From Candidatus Melainabacteria bacterium (GTDB lineage: Bacteria > Cyanobacteriota > Vampirovibrionia > Obscuribacterales > Obscuribacteraceae): DNA of 48,959 nucleotides. Position numbers and translations under genes: made by a program. The DNA is taken from the NCBI GenBank assembly GCA_003151275.1, contig PLXC01000081.1:1-48959 (forward strand), read 5' to 3'. Of this stretch, positions 16,266 to 23,740 are shown piece by piece. Position 1 is the first letter of the stretch; every line of letters starts with the position of its first letter. The notes beneath the pieces were generated by a model that saw only the letters and a list, made by a program, of their open reading frames with translations, was not told the DNA's origin and did not search any database.

Positions 16266-16663
16266 GGGGTGTAAGGTGCAATGGAACGAAAATGCACGCT
16301 AAGGTGCCGTCGAGTATCCAGTTGCCTAACAGGGCGAATCGCACCCCGTGCTTGAGAGCCTCTGTCAGGATGAAATGATGTCGACCTTGCATTGTTCAAA
16401 TTGCGGTGCTGAAGCGGAGAGAGCCTGGGCTTCGTCTTCTGGGGCTATTGTTCTGCGAATGAACGGTGATCCAGCGCTCGTTCAAGATAAATCGTGTCCA
16501 GAGATACTATATATTCACAACCAGTCCCAGTGCGCCAAGCTGGTCCTCTTGTCCCTCGCGAACTCTGGCGAAGCCGGCCGAGCTGCCCTGCACAGACCGC
16601 AGGCGATTCAGACGAACTTTAATCTCTTAGCGTGCATTTTCGTTCCATTGCACCCTACACCCC
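16266..16663. mobile_element. MITE-like element with 38-bp terminal inverted repeats
   Basis: The left end (16266-16303) begins GGGGTGTAAGGTGCAATGG. The right end (16626-16663) is its reverse complement with 37 of 38 positions identical. The 322-bp interior has no transposase-like ORF; ORFs crossing it simply translate the repeats. Flanks AAGAT (left) and AAAAT (right) match at 4 of 5 bases, so a target duplication is possible but not clean. The size and structure suit a non-autonomous transposable element mobilised in trans. Each arm itself contains GTGCA and TGCAC about 12 bp apart. I cannot name the parent IS family. Confidence 0.7.
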
Positions 16664-16938
16664 AAAATCGAAGCGCTTACATGGCGTAACGGAGCGTTTT
16701 TGCTACATAGCCTTGTCGTAAATTTGTCTCTGCCTGAGCCAGTAATGGCGTCTTGCCGAAATCGAATTGCAGATCTGGGAACACGCCCTTGCCGATCAGA
16801 TCTGTTACTAACTAGCTCCGGAGCGGCTCAGATTTAGCGCCACCGTCCGTGATACCACGAAAAACGGCAAGCTGCTGATAATCCAGCCACTGCCATTAAA
16901 AGCACTGATTATGGTGAGACCAAAGAGAATTAGTCATT

Positions 16939-16988
16939 TCGCGTTTTGCGATAAAACACTTGCCATCTATCGCGTTTTGCGATAGACT
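16939..16988 (+). promoter_or_regulatory. Promoter with twin operators of the higBA operon
   Basis: TCGCGTTTTGCGATA occurs at 16939-16953 and again at 16970-16984, 31 bp (three helical turns) apart. The second lies in a perfect palindrome CTATCGC-GTTTT-GCGATAG (16967-16985). A promoter TTGCCA (16960-16965), 17-bp spacer, TAGACT (16983-16988) is overlapped by the second site. Antitoxin bound there would block RNA polymerase, which is typical autoregulation. Confidence 0.8.
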
Positions 16989-17009
16989 GTTGATGAAAGG
17001 ACAAGTAGG

Positions 17010-17291
17010 ATGCTTATCGAAAACCGAAGACCGATCGACAAATTTGTTAGGAAGCATGCAGATTCGCGAACTCCATTCGCTGAATGGATCGAAAAAGTTG
17101 AAGCGGCTCGATGGAACAGCATAGTTGATGTAAAAGCAACTTTTAACAGTGCAGATTATGTAAACGGCTTGGTCGTCTTCAATGTTGGTGGTAACAACTA
17201 CAGAGTAGCAACGGAAGTAGTTTACAAGGGGAGAATCGTTCGAATTGCAAAGGTCGGCACACATGCCGAATATAACGGGTGGAATCTATGA
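17010..17291 (+). CDS. higB: HigB-type toxin (mRNA interferase) of a type II toxin-antitoxin system
   Basis: A 93-residue RelE/HigB-superfamily protein predicted to cut mRNA at the ribosome. Family features are FVRKHADSRTPFAEWIEKVEA, then the core NGLVVFNVGGNNYRVATEVV and the C-terminal GRIVRIAKVGTHAEYNGW, which matches the HigB-type ending (H-EY-). The toxin precedes the antitoxin, the typical Hig order. AAGGA lies 8 nt before the ATG. Its stop overlaps the antitoxin start by 4 nt (ATGA), giving translational coupling. The upstream twin palindromes indicate autoregulation. Confidence 0.9.
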   Translation: MLIENRRPIDKFVRKHADSRTPFAEWIEKVEAARWNSIVDVKATFNSADYVNGLVVFNVGGNNYRVATEVVYKGRIVRIAKVGTHAEYNGWNL

Positions 17292-17701
17292 GCACAACAA
17301 AAGTAAGTACTGGCTATCTAGCTTTGATAAAACGTTTTCCACTGCGCCCAATTCGCGACGAGGAATCCCTTGATGCAGCATCGGAAATCTTTAGCGAACT
17401 CGTCTTGAAGGCAGATCGCAAGACATCTGATGAAAACGATTATGTGACTGTCTTGGGCCGCTTAATTCGAGAATACGAAGAAGACAGTCAGACTTTGGCA
17501 CCGCCTATGACACCACAGCGCGCACTCCAATCTCTAATTGACGATAACGAGCTTAGTCAATCAGAATTAGCACGACAACTAAAAGTTTCACAGTCGGTCA
17601 TTTCTGAATTCCTGGGCGGCACACGCGGAATAAGCAAGTCACTTGTTCTAAAACTTGCCGAGTATTTTAGAGTGTCACCGGAACTTTTTCTGAAAAAGTA
17701 G
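17288..17701 (+). CDS. higA: HigA-type antitoxin with Cro/C1-type helix-turn-helix
   Basis: A 137-residue protein that should neutralise HigB and repress the operon. The N-terminal ~80 residues (LIKRFPLRPIRDEESLDAA, ENDYVTVLGRLIREYEE) match the HigA dimer/toxin-contact region. Residues ~85-135 are an Xre-type HTH: ALQSLIDDNELSQSELARQL, QSVISEFLGGTRGISKSL, AEYFRVSPELFL. The start is the ATG at 17288 overlapping the toxin stop; a GTG at 17279 is possible but lacks the classic ATGA coupling. The likely binding sites are the two TCGCGTTTTGCGATA repeats in the promoter. Confidence 0.9.
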   Translation: MSTTKVSTGYLALIKRFPLRPIRDEESLDAASEIFSELVLKADRKTSDENDYVTVLGRLIREYEEDSQTLAPPMTPQRALQSLIDDNELSQSELARQLKVSQSVISEFLGGTRGISKSLVLKLAEYFRVSPELFLKK

Positions 17702-17770
17702 ACTTTGGAAGAACATGCAGTCAACAGTCGCCATCAATGAATTTAGAGAAGAGTTGGCTTGTCGAGCGGA

Positions 17771-17844
17771 CTCTTTGATAGCGCGTCGATCAAGGCTTTG
17801 ATCGCCTAGATACGTATCTATAGAGAAATCGTACTGTCAAAGAG
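17771..17844. other. Folded three-way-junction element between higA and the TonB-like gene
   Basis: Basal stem CTCTTTGATAG (17771-17781) with CTGTCAAAGAG (17834-17844), 11 pairs including one G-U. Inside are the hairpin CGATCAA-GGCT-TTGATCG (17787-17804) and the perfect 14-bp palindrome TAGATACGTATCTA (17807-17820). It lies in the convergent gap after higBA. It could be a small RNA, a terminator-like structure or an end of a mobile element; no T-run follows on either strand. Confidence 0.5.
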
Positions 17845-17904
17845 CGGTGCCGTTCTTGCTATTTCATCGATGGCCTTTATCGATTGCTGAACGGTTTGCA
17901 AGCT

Positions 17905-19101
17905 CTACTCGATCGGAGCAGCATTAACTTCGGATAGCTGATCGACTTTATAGTTGAAAGTATAGAGCAGGTCCAAATAATCAGCGGTAAATTCAGGCGG
18001 CAAAGCTTTGAAAGGAGCCGATGCAGTGATGGCGTGCATAGCTGATTCGTCAGTATCTGCCTCGCCAGAGCTGCGCATCAACTTAAGCGAGACCAGCCGA
18101 CCATTCTTGCGGATACGAAACATGATTTGAGCACTGCCTGTGATATCATCCACTCCTGGAGACCAGGCGTGCTTAATACGTCGATGCAGATCCCTCAGAT
18201 ATGTAACGAGCAAAGTCTGCGACCCAGAGCCGCCTGTCGAATGCCCTCCGGTCTGCGATACTTCGCTTGCTTTTTCGGTTTGCGAATCGGTTACTTCCAA
18301 TATTTGCGGTGGTGCAACTTCTTCTAAAACAGGCTGAGCTGCTTCAACCTTTGGTTGTAGCACTTTTGCCGCCTTCTTACCGACCGATGTCGGCACAGCA
18401 GTTGGCTGTTGCCTGACAATGAAAGATGGTTCGGCAGTCGCATCCTTGGTCTGATTGGACCTAACGCCATCGTTGTTGAAATTTTTAGCACCAGATGCGG
18501 TGGTTGTCGACTTGATCACAGGGCGGTCAAGTGTTGGTGCGGCTTTTATAGAAGGAACAATGACGACCGGTTTTCCTTGCACAGTTACGTCTCGTGCGGG
18601 CAGCTCGGTTGGCTTGGTGCTGGGCAGGATATCATGCCTGTCTTCGTAATCGCTTGGTGAAACGAGCACAATGTCTATTACTTGTCTTTTCACTTCCATA
18701 CGTTGAAGCGAGGGCATCCCATGCGTGAGAATCAACGTTCCGAGCAAACCTGAGAAAATCGCTAAAGTAGTTGCAAGAGAGCCGGCCAGAGTTGCCCAGC
18801 GATTCTCACCTATTTTAAAAAGATTGAGCGGATGTGCCGAGCGCGATGAAAACGACCAGGCAAGTGTTACTGCGGCCAGAGCAAAAAATGAGCAGGCCCA
18901 GGCGAGCGTGTCTTTGATTTGGCCACTGACAAAGAAAACTCCAATCCAAGCCAGGCTCAAGGAGATGAGCGCCATCGAAGCGACGATCTGACGACTCTGT
19001 TTGAGTTGATCCGGACGCTTCAGTTGGGCGCGCAGAATTGCACCATATTTGGTGTCAGGAAGAAGCTCTTGTTTTTCCGTTAGCTGCGCGCAGTCAACCA
19101 T
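17905..19101 (-). CDS. TonB C-terminal-domain protein with N-terminal membrane helices
   Basis: A 398-residue protein. The N-terminal third has three predicted membrane helices (about 40-60, 67-84 and 103-126). The middle is a Pro/Lys/Thr/Val-rich linker (LPSTKPTELPARDVTVQGKP and onward), as in energy transducers that span the periplasm. The end has a TonB/TolA-like C-terminal domain: YLRDLHRRIKHAWSPGVDD, AQIMFRIRKNGRLVSLKLM, SSGEADTDESAMHAI, ASAPFKALPP. Canonical TonB has one N-terminal helix, so three are unusual. No ExbB/ExbD genes are nearby. Repeat copy C lies 46 bp upstream of the start. It could couple inner-membrane energy to outer-membrane processes or act as an envelope linker. Confidence 0.82.
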   Translation of the reverse strand: MVDCAQLTEKQELLPDTKYGAILRAQLKRPDQLKQSRQIVASMALISLSLAWIGVFFVSGQIKDTLAWACSFFALAAVTLAWSFSSRSAHPLNLFKIGENRWATLAGSLATTLAIFSGLLGTLILTHGMPSLQRMEVKRQVIDIVLVSPSDYEDRHDILPSTKPTELPARDVTVQGKPVVIVPSIKAAPTLDRPVIKSTTTASGAKNFNNDGVRSNQTKDATAEPSFIVRQQPTAVPTSVGKKAAKVLQPKVEAAQPVLEEVAPPQILEVTDSQTEKASEVSQTGGHSTGGSGSQTLLVTYLRDLHRRIKHAWSPGVDDITGSAQIMFRIRKNGRLVSLKLMRSSGEADTDESAMHAITASAPFKALPPEFTADYLDLLYTFNYKVDQLSEVNAAPIE

Positions 19102-19147
19102 GAATTAGTCCGACGGATCTTAGCCGCTAAAAGCAGCCCGTCCATGT

Positions 19148-19180
19148 TATCTGAGGATAGCCTATGCAGCAAGCTGCTCG
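19148..19180 (-). repeat. Dispersed upstream element, copy C (before the TonB-like gene)
   Basis: Read on the minus strand: CGAGCAGCTTGCTGCATAGG followed by CTATCCTCAGATAA. Twenty-one of 26 positions match copy D, and the first 15 bases match copy A exactly. The palindromic core TATCCTCAGATA lies 46 bp before the gene start. Confidence 0.65.
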
Positions 19181-19355
19181 GCTTAACACGGCATCCTGAC
19201 AGCTTAAAATAAGGCGGATTTCATATGCTCCATGAACTGATGAACTTGCCCCAATAGCACCGCGGCACAAGCAATTCGGAATTCGGAGTAAAGTCGGACA
19301 CAAACGAATTATTTGATCGTGCTCATAATGCAGAACAAAAAGTCAGGACTAACAA

Positions 19356-19384
19356 AAACCACCGAGCCAGGTGCCCGGTGGTTT
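19356..19384 (-). terminator. Rho-independent terminator of the AAA ATPase gene
   Basis: Perfect 9-bp stem AAACCACCG (19356-19364) and CGGTGGTTT (19376-19384). On the minus strand it continues into TTTTTGTT, so it ends transcripts of the minus-strand AAA ATPase gene, whose stop is at 19504. Confidence 0.8.
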
Positions 19385-19467
19385 GTATGATTTTGGTTCG
19401 GGAATTCGGAGAGCGATTTTTGCACGATTTTGGTTGACTACTTTTGGCAATCTCGCTTCGCGTTATG

Positions 19468-19494
19468 TGCCGGCAAGGATGCCGGCGCTCCCAG
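19468..19494. repeat. Short REP-like repeat, copy 1
   Basis: TGCCGGCAAGGATGCCGGCG followed by CTCCCAG. It contains the inverted pair GCCGGC/GCCGGC and is repeated with small changes at 40771-40796. The rest of the 402-bp gap between the TonB-like and AAA genes holds the terminator, copy C and nothing else I recognise. Confidence 0.6.
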
Positions 19495-19503
19495 ACTCCT
19501 AGG

Positions 19504-20790
19504 TTACTTGCCCATGGCAGCGAAGTAAACGGCGCAAGCGTGGTCGATGTATTCGCGCGACAGCCTTGGATCTGTCTGCAAGAATGCACAGAGGTTAATT
19601 ACCTGGTCGACAACGTCACGAGGGTGGCAACAACGCATGTTGCGCCGACCGCTGCGATATTGGGACTCAATCAAATAATTGACCGCTTCTTCATTGTACG
19701 GAACACCAGTGCGCTGACAATATTGCAAAAAGATCCATTTGAATTCGTCTTCGGTTGGATTGGTGATGTTGATCTTGTACGGAATCCGTCTCAAGAACGC
19801 TTCGTCAACCAAGTCTGATGGATTCAAGTTTGTCGAAAAGACGAGCAACTGTTCAAACGGCACTTCCAGTTTTTTACCGGTGTGCAACGTCAAATAGTCC
19901 ACCCGTTTTTCCAACGGCACAATCCATCTGTTCAAAAGTGACTTGTGGTCAATTCGCTGTCTACCAAAGTCATCAATGAGGAGCAGGCCGCAATTGGATT
20001 TCAATTGAATCGGCGCTTCATACAACTTAGTACCATAGTCGAATTGCAGTTCAAGCATGTCGATTGTCAGTTCACCACCGACAACCACGCATGGTCGTTG
20101 AATCCGCACCCAACGGTGGTCGTAGTCTCTCGGGTAGTTAGCGGCTGAGACCTGTTCGTGGTTATGCGAGTCGAAGATGCGCACAATTTGTCCATCGATT
20201 TCTACAGAGTAGGGAATGAAGATGTGTCCCTTAAAGCTGCGCACAATCCGCTCAGCGATAGATGTTTTACCGTTGCCGGCTTCACCAAATAAGAACATCC
20301 CTCTTCCAGAGTTGATCGCTGGTCCAACCGAGTTGATCGTTCTGCGATTAACCATGATGTCTGAGAAAGCGACTTCCAAGTCGCGCGGTGTGACTGACTC
20401 ACGTCGAATCGTTTGATACTTGAGAGAGTCGATGTAGCGGTTCCAAGGAACCGGACATGCACCCACGTATGAGTTGTGGTCGAAATAAGTTCTGGCTCTA
20501 TCTCTGCCTTTTTCTGTCGGCGTATATTCATAATCGGCAAGACCGCCTGAACTGCGGACTTCAACGAGCAGTTGTTTCTTCAGCACTTCAAGAATTTCTT
20601 CGATGATTTTAAATGGCAGCTGAGTACGAGCTGCAATTTCTCGACCGAGAGCGAAGTTGACGAGGTAAATATCCTTGAGGACCAATTCCTCGAGGAAGCC
20701 TTCTTTTAAGCCAGTATCCTGGATAGTGGCTGGATATGGAGGAACGAATTCCTGCTGTTGCTGCGTACCAGTTTTAACCTGTTGAACCAT
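19504..20790 (-). CDS. AAA ATPase with N-terminal winged-helix-like region
   Basis: A 428-residue soluble ATPase. Residues about 25-105 resemble a winged-helix/MarR-like domain (GREIAARTQLPFKIIEEILE, KKQLLVEVRSSGGL, YTPTEKGRDRA). The AAA module has Walker A GEAGNGKTS (169-177), Walker B LLLIDDFGRQ (269-278), sensor-1 FSTNLNPSDL (N321) and an arginine-rich FLRRIPYKI. It is not a MoxR sequence type; the nearest impression is a chaperone-like or IstB/CbbQ-like ATPase. A QQQQ stretch is near the N-terminus. Repeat copy D lies about 110 bp upstream, and the gene has its own terminator. The adjacent MoxR-DUF58-transglutaminase operon may be functionally linked, but no partner is proven. Confidence 0.85.
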   Translation of the reverse strand: MVQQVKTGTQQQQEFVPPYPATIQDTGLKEGFLEELVLKDIYLVNFALGREIAARTQLPFKIIEEILEVLKKQLLVEVRSSGGLADYEYTPTEKGRDRARTYFDHNSYVGACPVPWNRYIDSLKYQTIRRESVTPRDLEVAFSDIMVNRRTINSVGPAINSGRGMFLFGEAGNGKTSIAERIVRSFKGHIFIPYSVEIDGQIVRIFDSHNHEQVSAANYPRDYDHRWVRIQRPCVVVGGELTIDMLELQFDYGTKLYEAPIQLKSNCGLLLIDDFGRQRIDHKSLLNRWIVPLEKRVDYLTLHTGKKLEVPFEQLLVFSTNLNPSDLVDEAFLRRIPYKINITNPTEDEFKWIFLQYCQRTGVPYNEEAVNYLIESQYRSGRRNMRCCHPRDVVDQVINLCAFLQTDPRLSREYIDHACAVYFAAMGK

Positions 20791-20903
20791 ATGCTTTCTC
20801 TCTTTTGGTTACTCGCGAATTATCAGTAAAATCCTTCACCGCGGCTTAGATAGATACAATCTTACTCAACTTGACCTGAAAGGTTCAATGCAAGCTGCCG
20901 ACT

Positions 20904-20928
20904 TATCCTAGGATAGTCTGTGCCGCAA
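20904..20928 (-). repeat. Dispersed upstream element, copy D (before the AAA ATPase gene)
   Basis: On the minus strand: TTGCGGCACAGAC followed by TATCCTAGGATA, a perfect 12-bp palindrome (20904-20915). It matches copy C at 21 of 26 positions. A further GGCAGCTTGC downstream (20889-20900 region) recalls the 5' parts of copies A and B. Confidence 0.65.
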
Positions 20929-20989
20929 ACACCTACATCCACTCTATCGCGTAACACGCGTTATTACTAGCTTTATGCCCAAGAAAAGC

Positions 20990-23740
20990 TCAATTATCAT
21001 GGTGCCGTGTACGAACAAGCGTGTGTATTTGCTCGCTCATCTTCTTCAACTGACCGGCGCGAAGCTCGGTGGCGTCATCACAACCAAAGCGATCGGCAAT
21101 ATAAAGTTCCATGAAACGCTTGCACAGTGGCTCTAGCTCGGGATGGAATGTAACTCCCGGCTCGTATGTTTCGTCGTCAGAAAATCTAGCCATCAAATCT
21201 TGCGACGTATCAGTTGGCAACCGGTGAATTTTCACACGCGCCAAATCGTCGACAACCTTCAAATAAAGAAGAGTAGAGGGCTTTGGCTTTTCCATGCTCC
21301 GTTTCTTTTTGGCTTGTCTGGCTTGCTGCACGGCGGCGCGGATGGCCTGGAAAAGAAGCATGATTGCTGGAATGACGATGACAAGAAGAATTACTTCGTG
21401 CCAGTCAATTGGTTTTTCAGGTGCCTTTGGTGCCTCTGCTTTGAGCGGCCCTTTTGCCTTTTCTCCTGCTCCTGAACCACCAGAATTATCAGTCGTTGCT
21501 TTTCCGTCTTTGTTCGGATTGGTGGTGGCGCCTGGCTTGGTCACCAAGGTGCCGCCATCGCCTTTTGGATTAGCAGCAGGCTGGGTGCTCTTCTCATGCG
21601 ATGAGATTGGCGGAAGTGGTGGCGGCGCAGGGGTCTGATTGGCAAACTTGTCTTGAAGTTGCTCCATGCCCTTTTTTATGGTGCCCATAAAGGAATTATC
21701 TTCAGGAGTAGGTTTCGGCAACAGACCAGTGGGAGTTGCATCGAACGGCACCCAGTCATAACCGGGAATGTAGACTTCTCCCCAGGCATGTCCATGTTTG
21801 TTTTTGATCTCGTGCATGCCGGTTCCGGTGTTGAAATCACCGGGACCGAAACCGCCGATGCATCGAGCCGGTATGCCAATAGCCCGACACATAACCACAA
21901 AAGAGGTGGAGAAAGGACCACAGGCACCCTCTTTCGATCGAAGAAGGAAATGAGATGAAATCTCCTCCTTATTGTCTGGATCACTGAGATCAGAGCTGTA
22001 TTTGAAATTGCGGCGCAGATAATTGCAAATCCGCTCAGCCTTGGTAAACCAATTCCCATCCGTGCCTGCTATAGACTTAGCCAATGATGCCACTTGTGGT
22101 GGAACATCAGCTGGCAGTTGGAGATAATTCTCGAACTCCTTAGCAACGTTAGCCTCGTGTTTTGGATCAAATGCCGCTTTGCGCATCTCATCAAGGTCAT
22201 AATCTGGAACTTGCGAAACAACACGATAATGCGTTCCAGCCTTAATTGGCTTGGTGGTGCGCAAAGCGCCAAACTGATCGACCAAAATCGGATCATCGGG
22301 ATAACTCATTTGCTGCGGAATGGAAGCGACCGGAATCAGGTGTCCTATATTTGCCTCAATAGTCACTTCTTGAGTAAGTTGAGAAGAGTGCATTCCTGGT
22401 TCCACAAAGAGTGAAGGAACACCAGCTAACTCCTGATATGCGGCCTTGCGTTTAGAACATTTGGAAACTTTTCCCGGACTGCTGATTGTCCACTGATGTC
22501 CATCATATTTATCAAAACATAGCCGGCGATAGTAAGTGTCTCTGCTACTCATAACGCGCATGATTAGCTCTTCATCATGCTCAGCAGTTTCTTTATTGCG
22601 GAAGACCATTGATTTGTCTTCTTCCTCTCCTGATTTCTGCTCAGGTGGTTTAGCAATTTTGTCCGGATTCTTAGTTTTCGGATCAGATGGCTTGCCGCCT
22701 TTAGACCCTTTATCCTCCTGACCGACCCCGCCAGGGCCCGGAATAGTTATAGATTCGCCATTTGGTCCCGTCTGCCCGTCTGCGGTGAGAATCGTGCCAC
22801 TGGGATTAGACGACGTTCCTCTGCCCGACGTGCCACCGGGTTTAGTGCCGGGGGCGCTCCCCGTGCCATCCGTTCCACCTGAGCCACCCATGCTCTTTGG
22901 CAGCCCTGAAAGACCGGGCATCGTGCCTAGCACGCCGATTCCGTTAGCTGATTTAACCCAGGTCAAATTCAAATTTTCTCCGTTTTGAGCACGCCTCACG
23001 TTGCTCAAAATCAAATCGAACAGTGACTCAACGCGGGGCAAGGCAAGAAAAACAAAGATGCTCACAACAGGCAAAAGGGCCAGCGGGACAAATGCGCTGC
23101 CCGCGGAGACGCGCTGTTTGACGGCAGTTTCTCGCAAAACATTGTTCTCTTCTCTTTCCGAAGAGGTACCCACCGCGCCCGCTGATTGTGTACGAGAAAC
23201 TGCTTCGTAATAAAGCAAACTTGCGATCAAGCTTATGTATCCCAGCGTGATATAGGCGAACAGGGCGTCTCTAGCGATCACAGCGGTGCAGGCAAAAAGT
23301 CCCAAACCGATCAAAGCTGAAACATTGATGTCAGACTTAGCTCGCAAATCGAAAGTGTGTAACGCCTGCAATCCTGTCAAAACGTGAATGAAAGGCACCA
23401 GAGCTTGGATCTTGCCCGAAGAGAATTGGAAGACCATCTCCTCGATGAAATTGCCCAAAACAATTAAGAGACCAGCCGACGTGATGAACGTCAACCAGAA
23501 GGTTTTCTGATGCCTGAATTGATAGCTAACATAGCTGCCTGTGAGAGCACCCCATAGGTAAAAGAAGATCAAAAGAGAAGAACTATTCACATAGAGACAG
23601 GCTGTCACAATACACAGTACGGCGATGCCACAAGCGACAATGCGCAAACCGATTGAATCTTCGGGTACTTCAATCTTGACCAATTTTGCGGCTTTAGGCT
23701 GCCTGACTGGCTTTGGAAGAGTAGGCATCTCGGGCATCAT
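20990..23740 (-). CDS. TgpA-type membrane transglutaminase-like protein (DUF3488 / transglutaminase / DUF4129)
   Basis: A 916-residue envelope protein. About six or seven N-terminal helices (30-240, DUF3488-like) are followed by a Gly/Ser/Pro/Lys linker (290-390). Next comes an extracytoplasmic transglutaminase core with the triad C607 (SKEGACGPFS), H651 (HGHAWGEVY) and D667 (VPFDATPTG). A second low-complexity linker (690-785) precedes one helix (VILLVIVIPAIMLLF). The cytoplasmic DUF4129-like tail holds LCKRFMELYIADRFG. This is the layout of TgpA proteins, which pair with MoxR and DUF58 proteins. The start overlaps the DUF58 stop by 4 nt. It probably modifies or crosslinks periplasmic proteins; the target is unknown. 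The very long Gly/Pro linkers are notable. Confidence 0.92.
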   Translation of the reverse strand: MMPEMPTLPKPVRQPKAAKLVKIEVPEDSIGLRIVACGIAVLCIVTACLYVNSSSLLIFFYLWGALTGSYVSYQFRHQKTFWLTFITSAGLLIVLGNFIEEMVFQFSSGKIQALVPFIHVLTGLQALHTFDLRAKSDINVSALIGLGLFACTAVIARDALFAYITLGYISLIASLLYYEAVSRTQSAGAVGTSSEREENNVLRETAVKQRVSAGSAFVPLALLPVVSIFVFLALPRVESLFDLILSNVRRAQNGENLNLTWVKSANGIGVLGTMPGLSGLPKSMGGSGGTDGTGSAPGTKPGGTSGRGTSSNPSGTILTADGQTGPNGESITIPGPGGVGQEDKGSKGGKPSDPKTKNPDKIAKPPEQKSGEEEDKSMVFRNKETAEHDEELIMRVMSSRDTYYRRLCFDKYDGHQWTISSPGKVSKCSKRKAAYQELAGVPSLFVEPGMHSSQLTQEVTIEANIGHLIPVASIPQQMSYPDDPILVDQFGALRTTKPIKAGTHYRVVSQVPDYDLDEMRKAAFDPKHEANVAKEFENYLQLPADVPPQVASLAKSIAGTDGNWFTKAERICNYLRRNFKYSSDLSDPDNKEEISSHFLLRSKEGACGPFSTSFVVMCRAIGIPARCIGGFGPGDFNTGTGMHEIKNKHGHAWGEVYIPGYDWVPFDATPTGLLPKPTPEDNSFMGTIKKGMEQLQDKFANQTPAPPPLPPISSHEKSTQPAANPKGDGGTLVTKPGATTNPNKDGKATTDNSGGSGAGEKAKGPLKAEAPKAPEKPIDWHEVILLVIVIPAIMLLFQAIRAAVQQARQAKKKRSMEKPKPSTLLYLKVVDDLARVKIHRLPTDTSQDLMARFSDDETYEPGVTFHPELEPLCKRFMELYIADRFGCDDATELRAGQLKKMSEQIHTLVRTRHHDN

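Noticed and set aside
16115..16689. ORFs of 94 and 113 codons on both strands
   Set aside because: Both read through the inverted repeats of the MITE-like element, giving related peptides (ACIFVPLH), and have no ribosome binding site or homology I recognise.
16800..16935. Possible protein remnant upstream of higBA
   Set aside because: One frame stays open (RLRFSATVRDTTKNGKLL and onward) into the operator region, but it has no start signal and no recognisable family.
17771..17844. Integron attC site
   Set aside because: The folded element lacks the GTTRRRY/RYYYAAC core sites, and no integrase is nearby.
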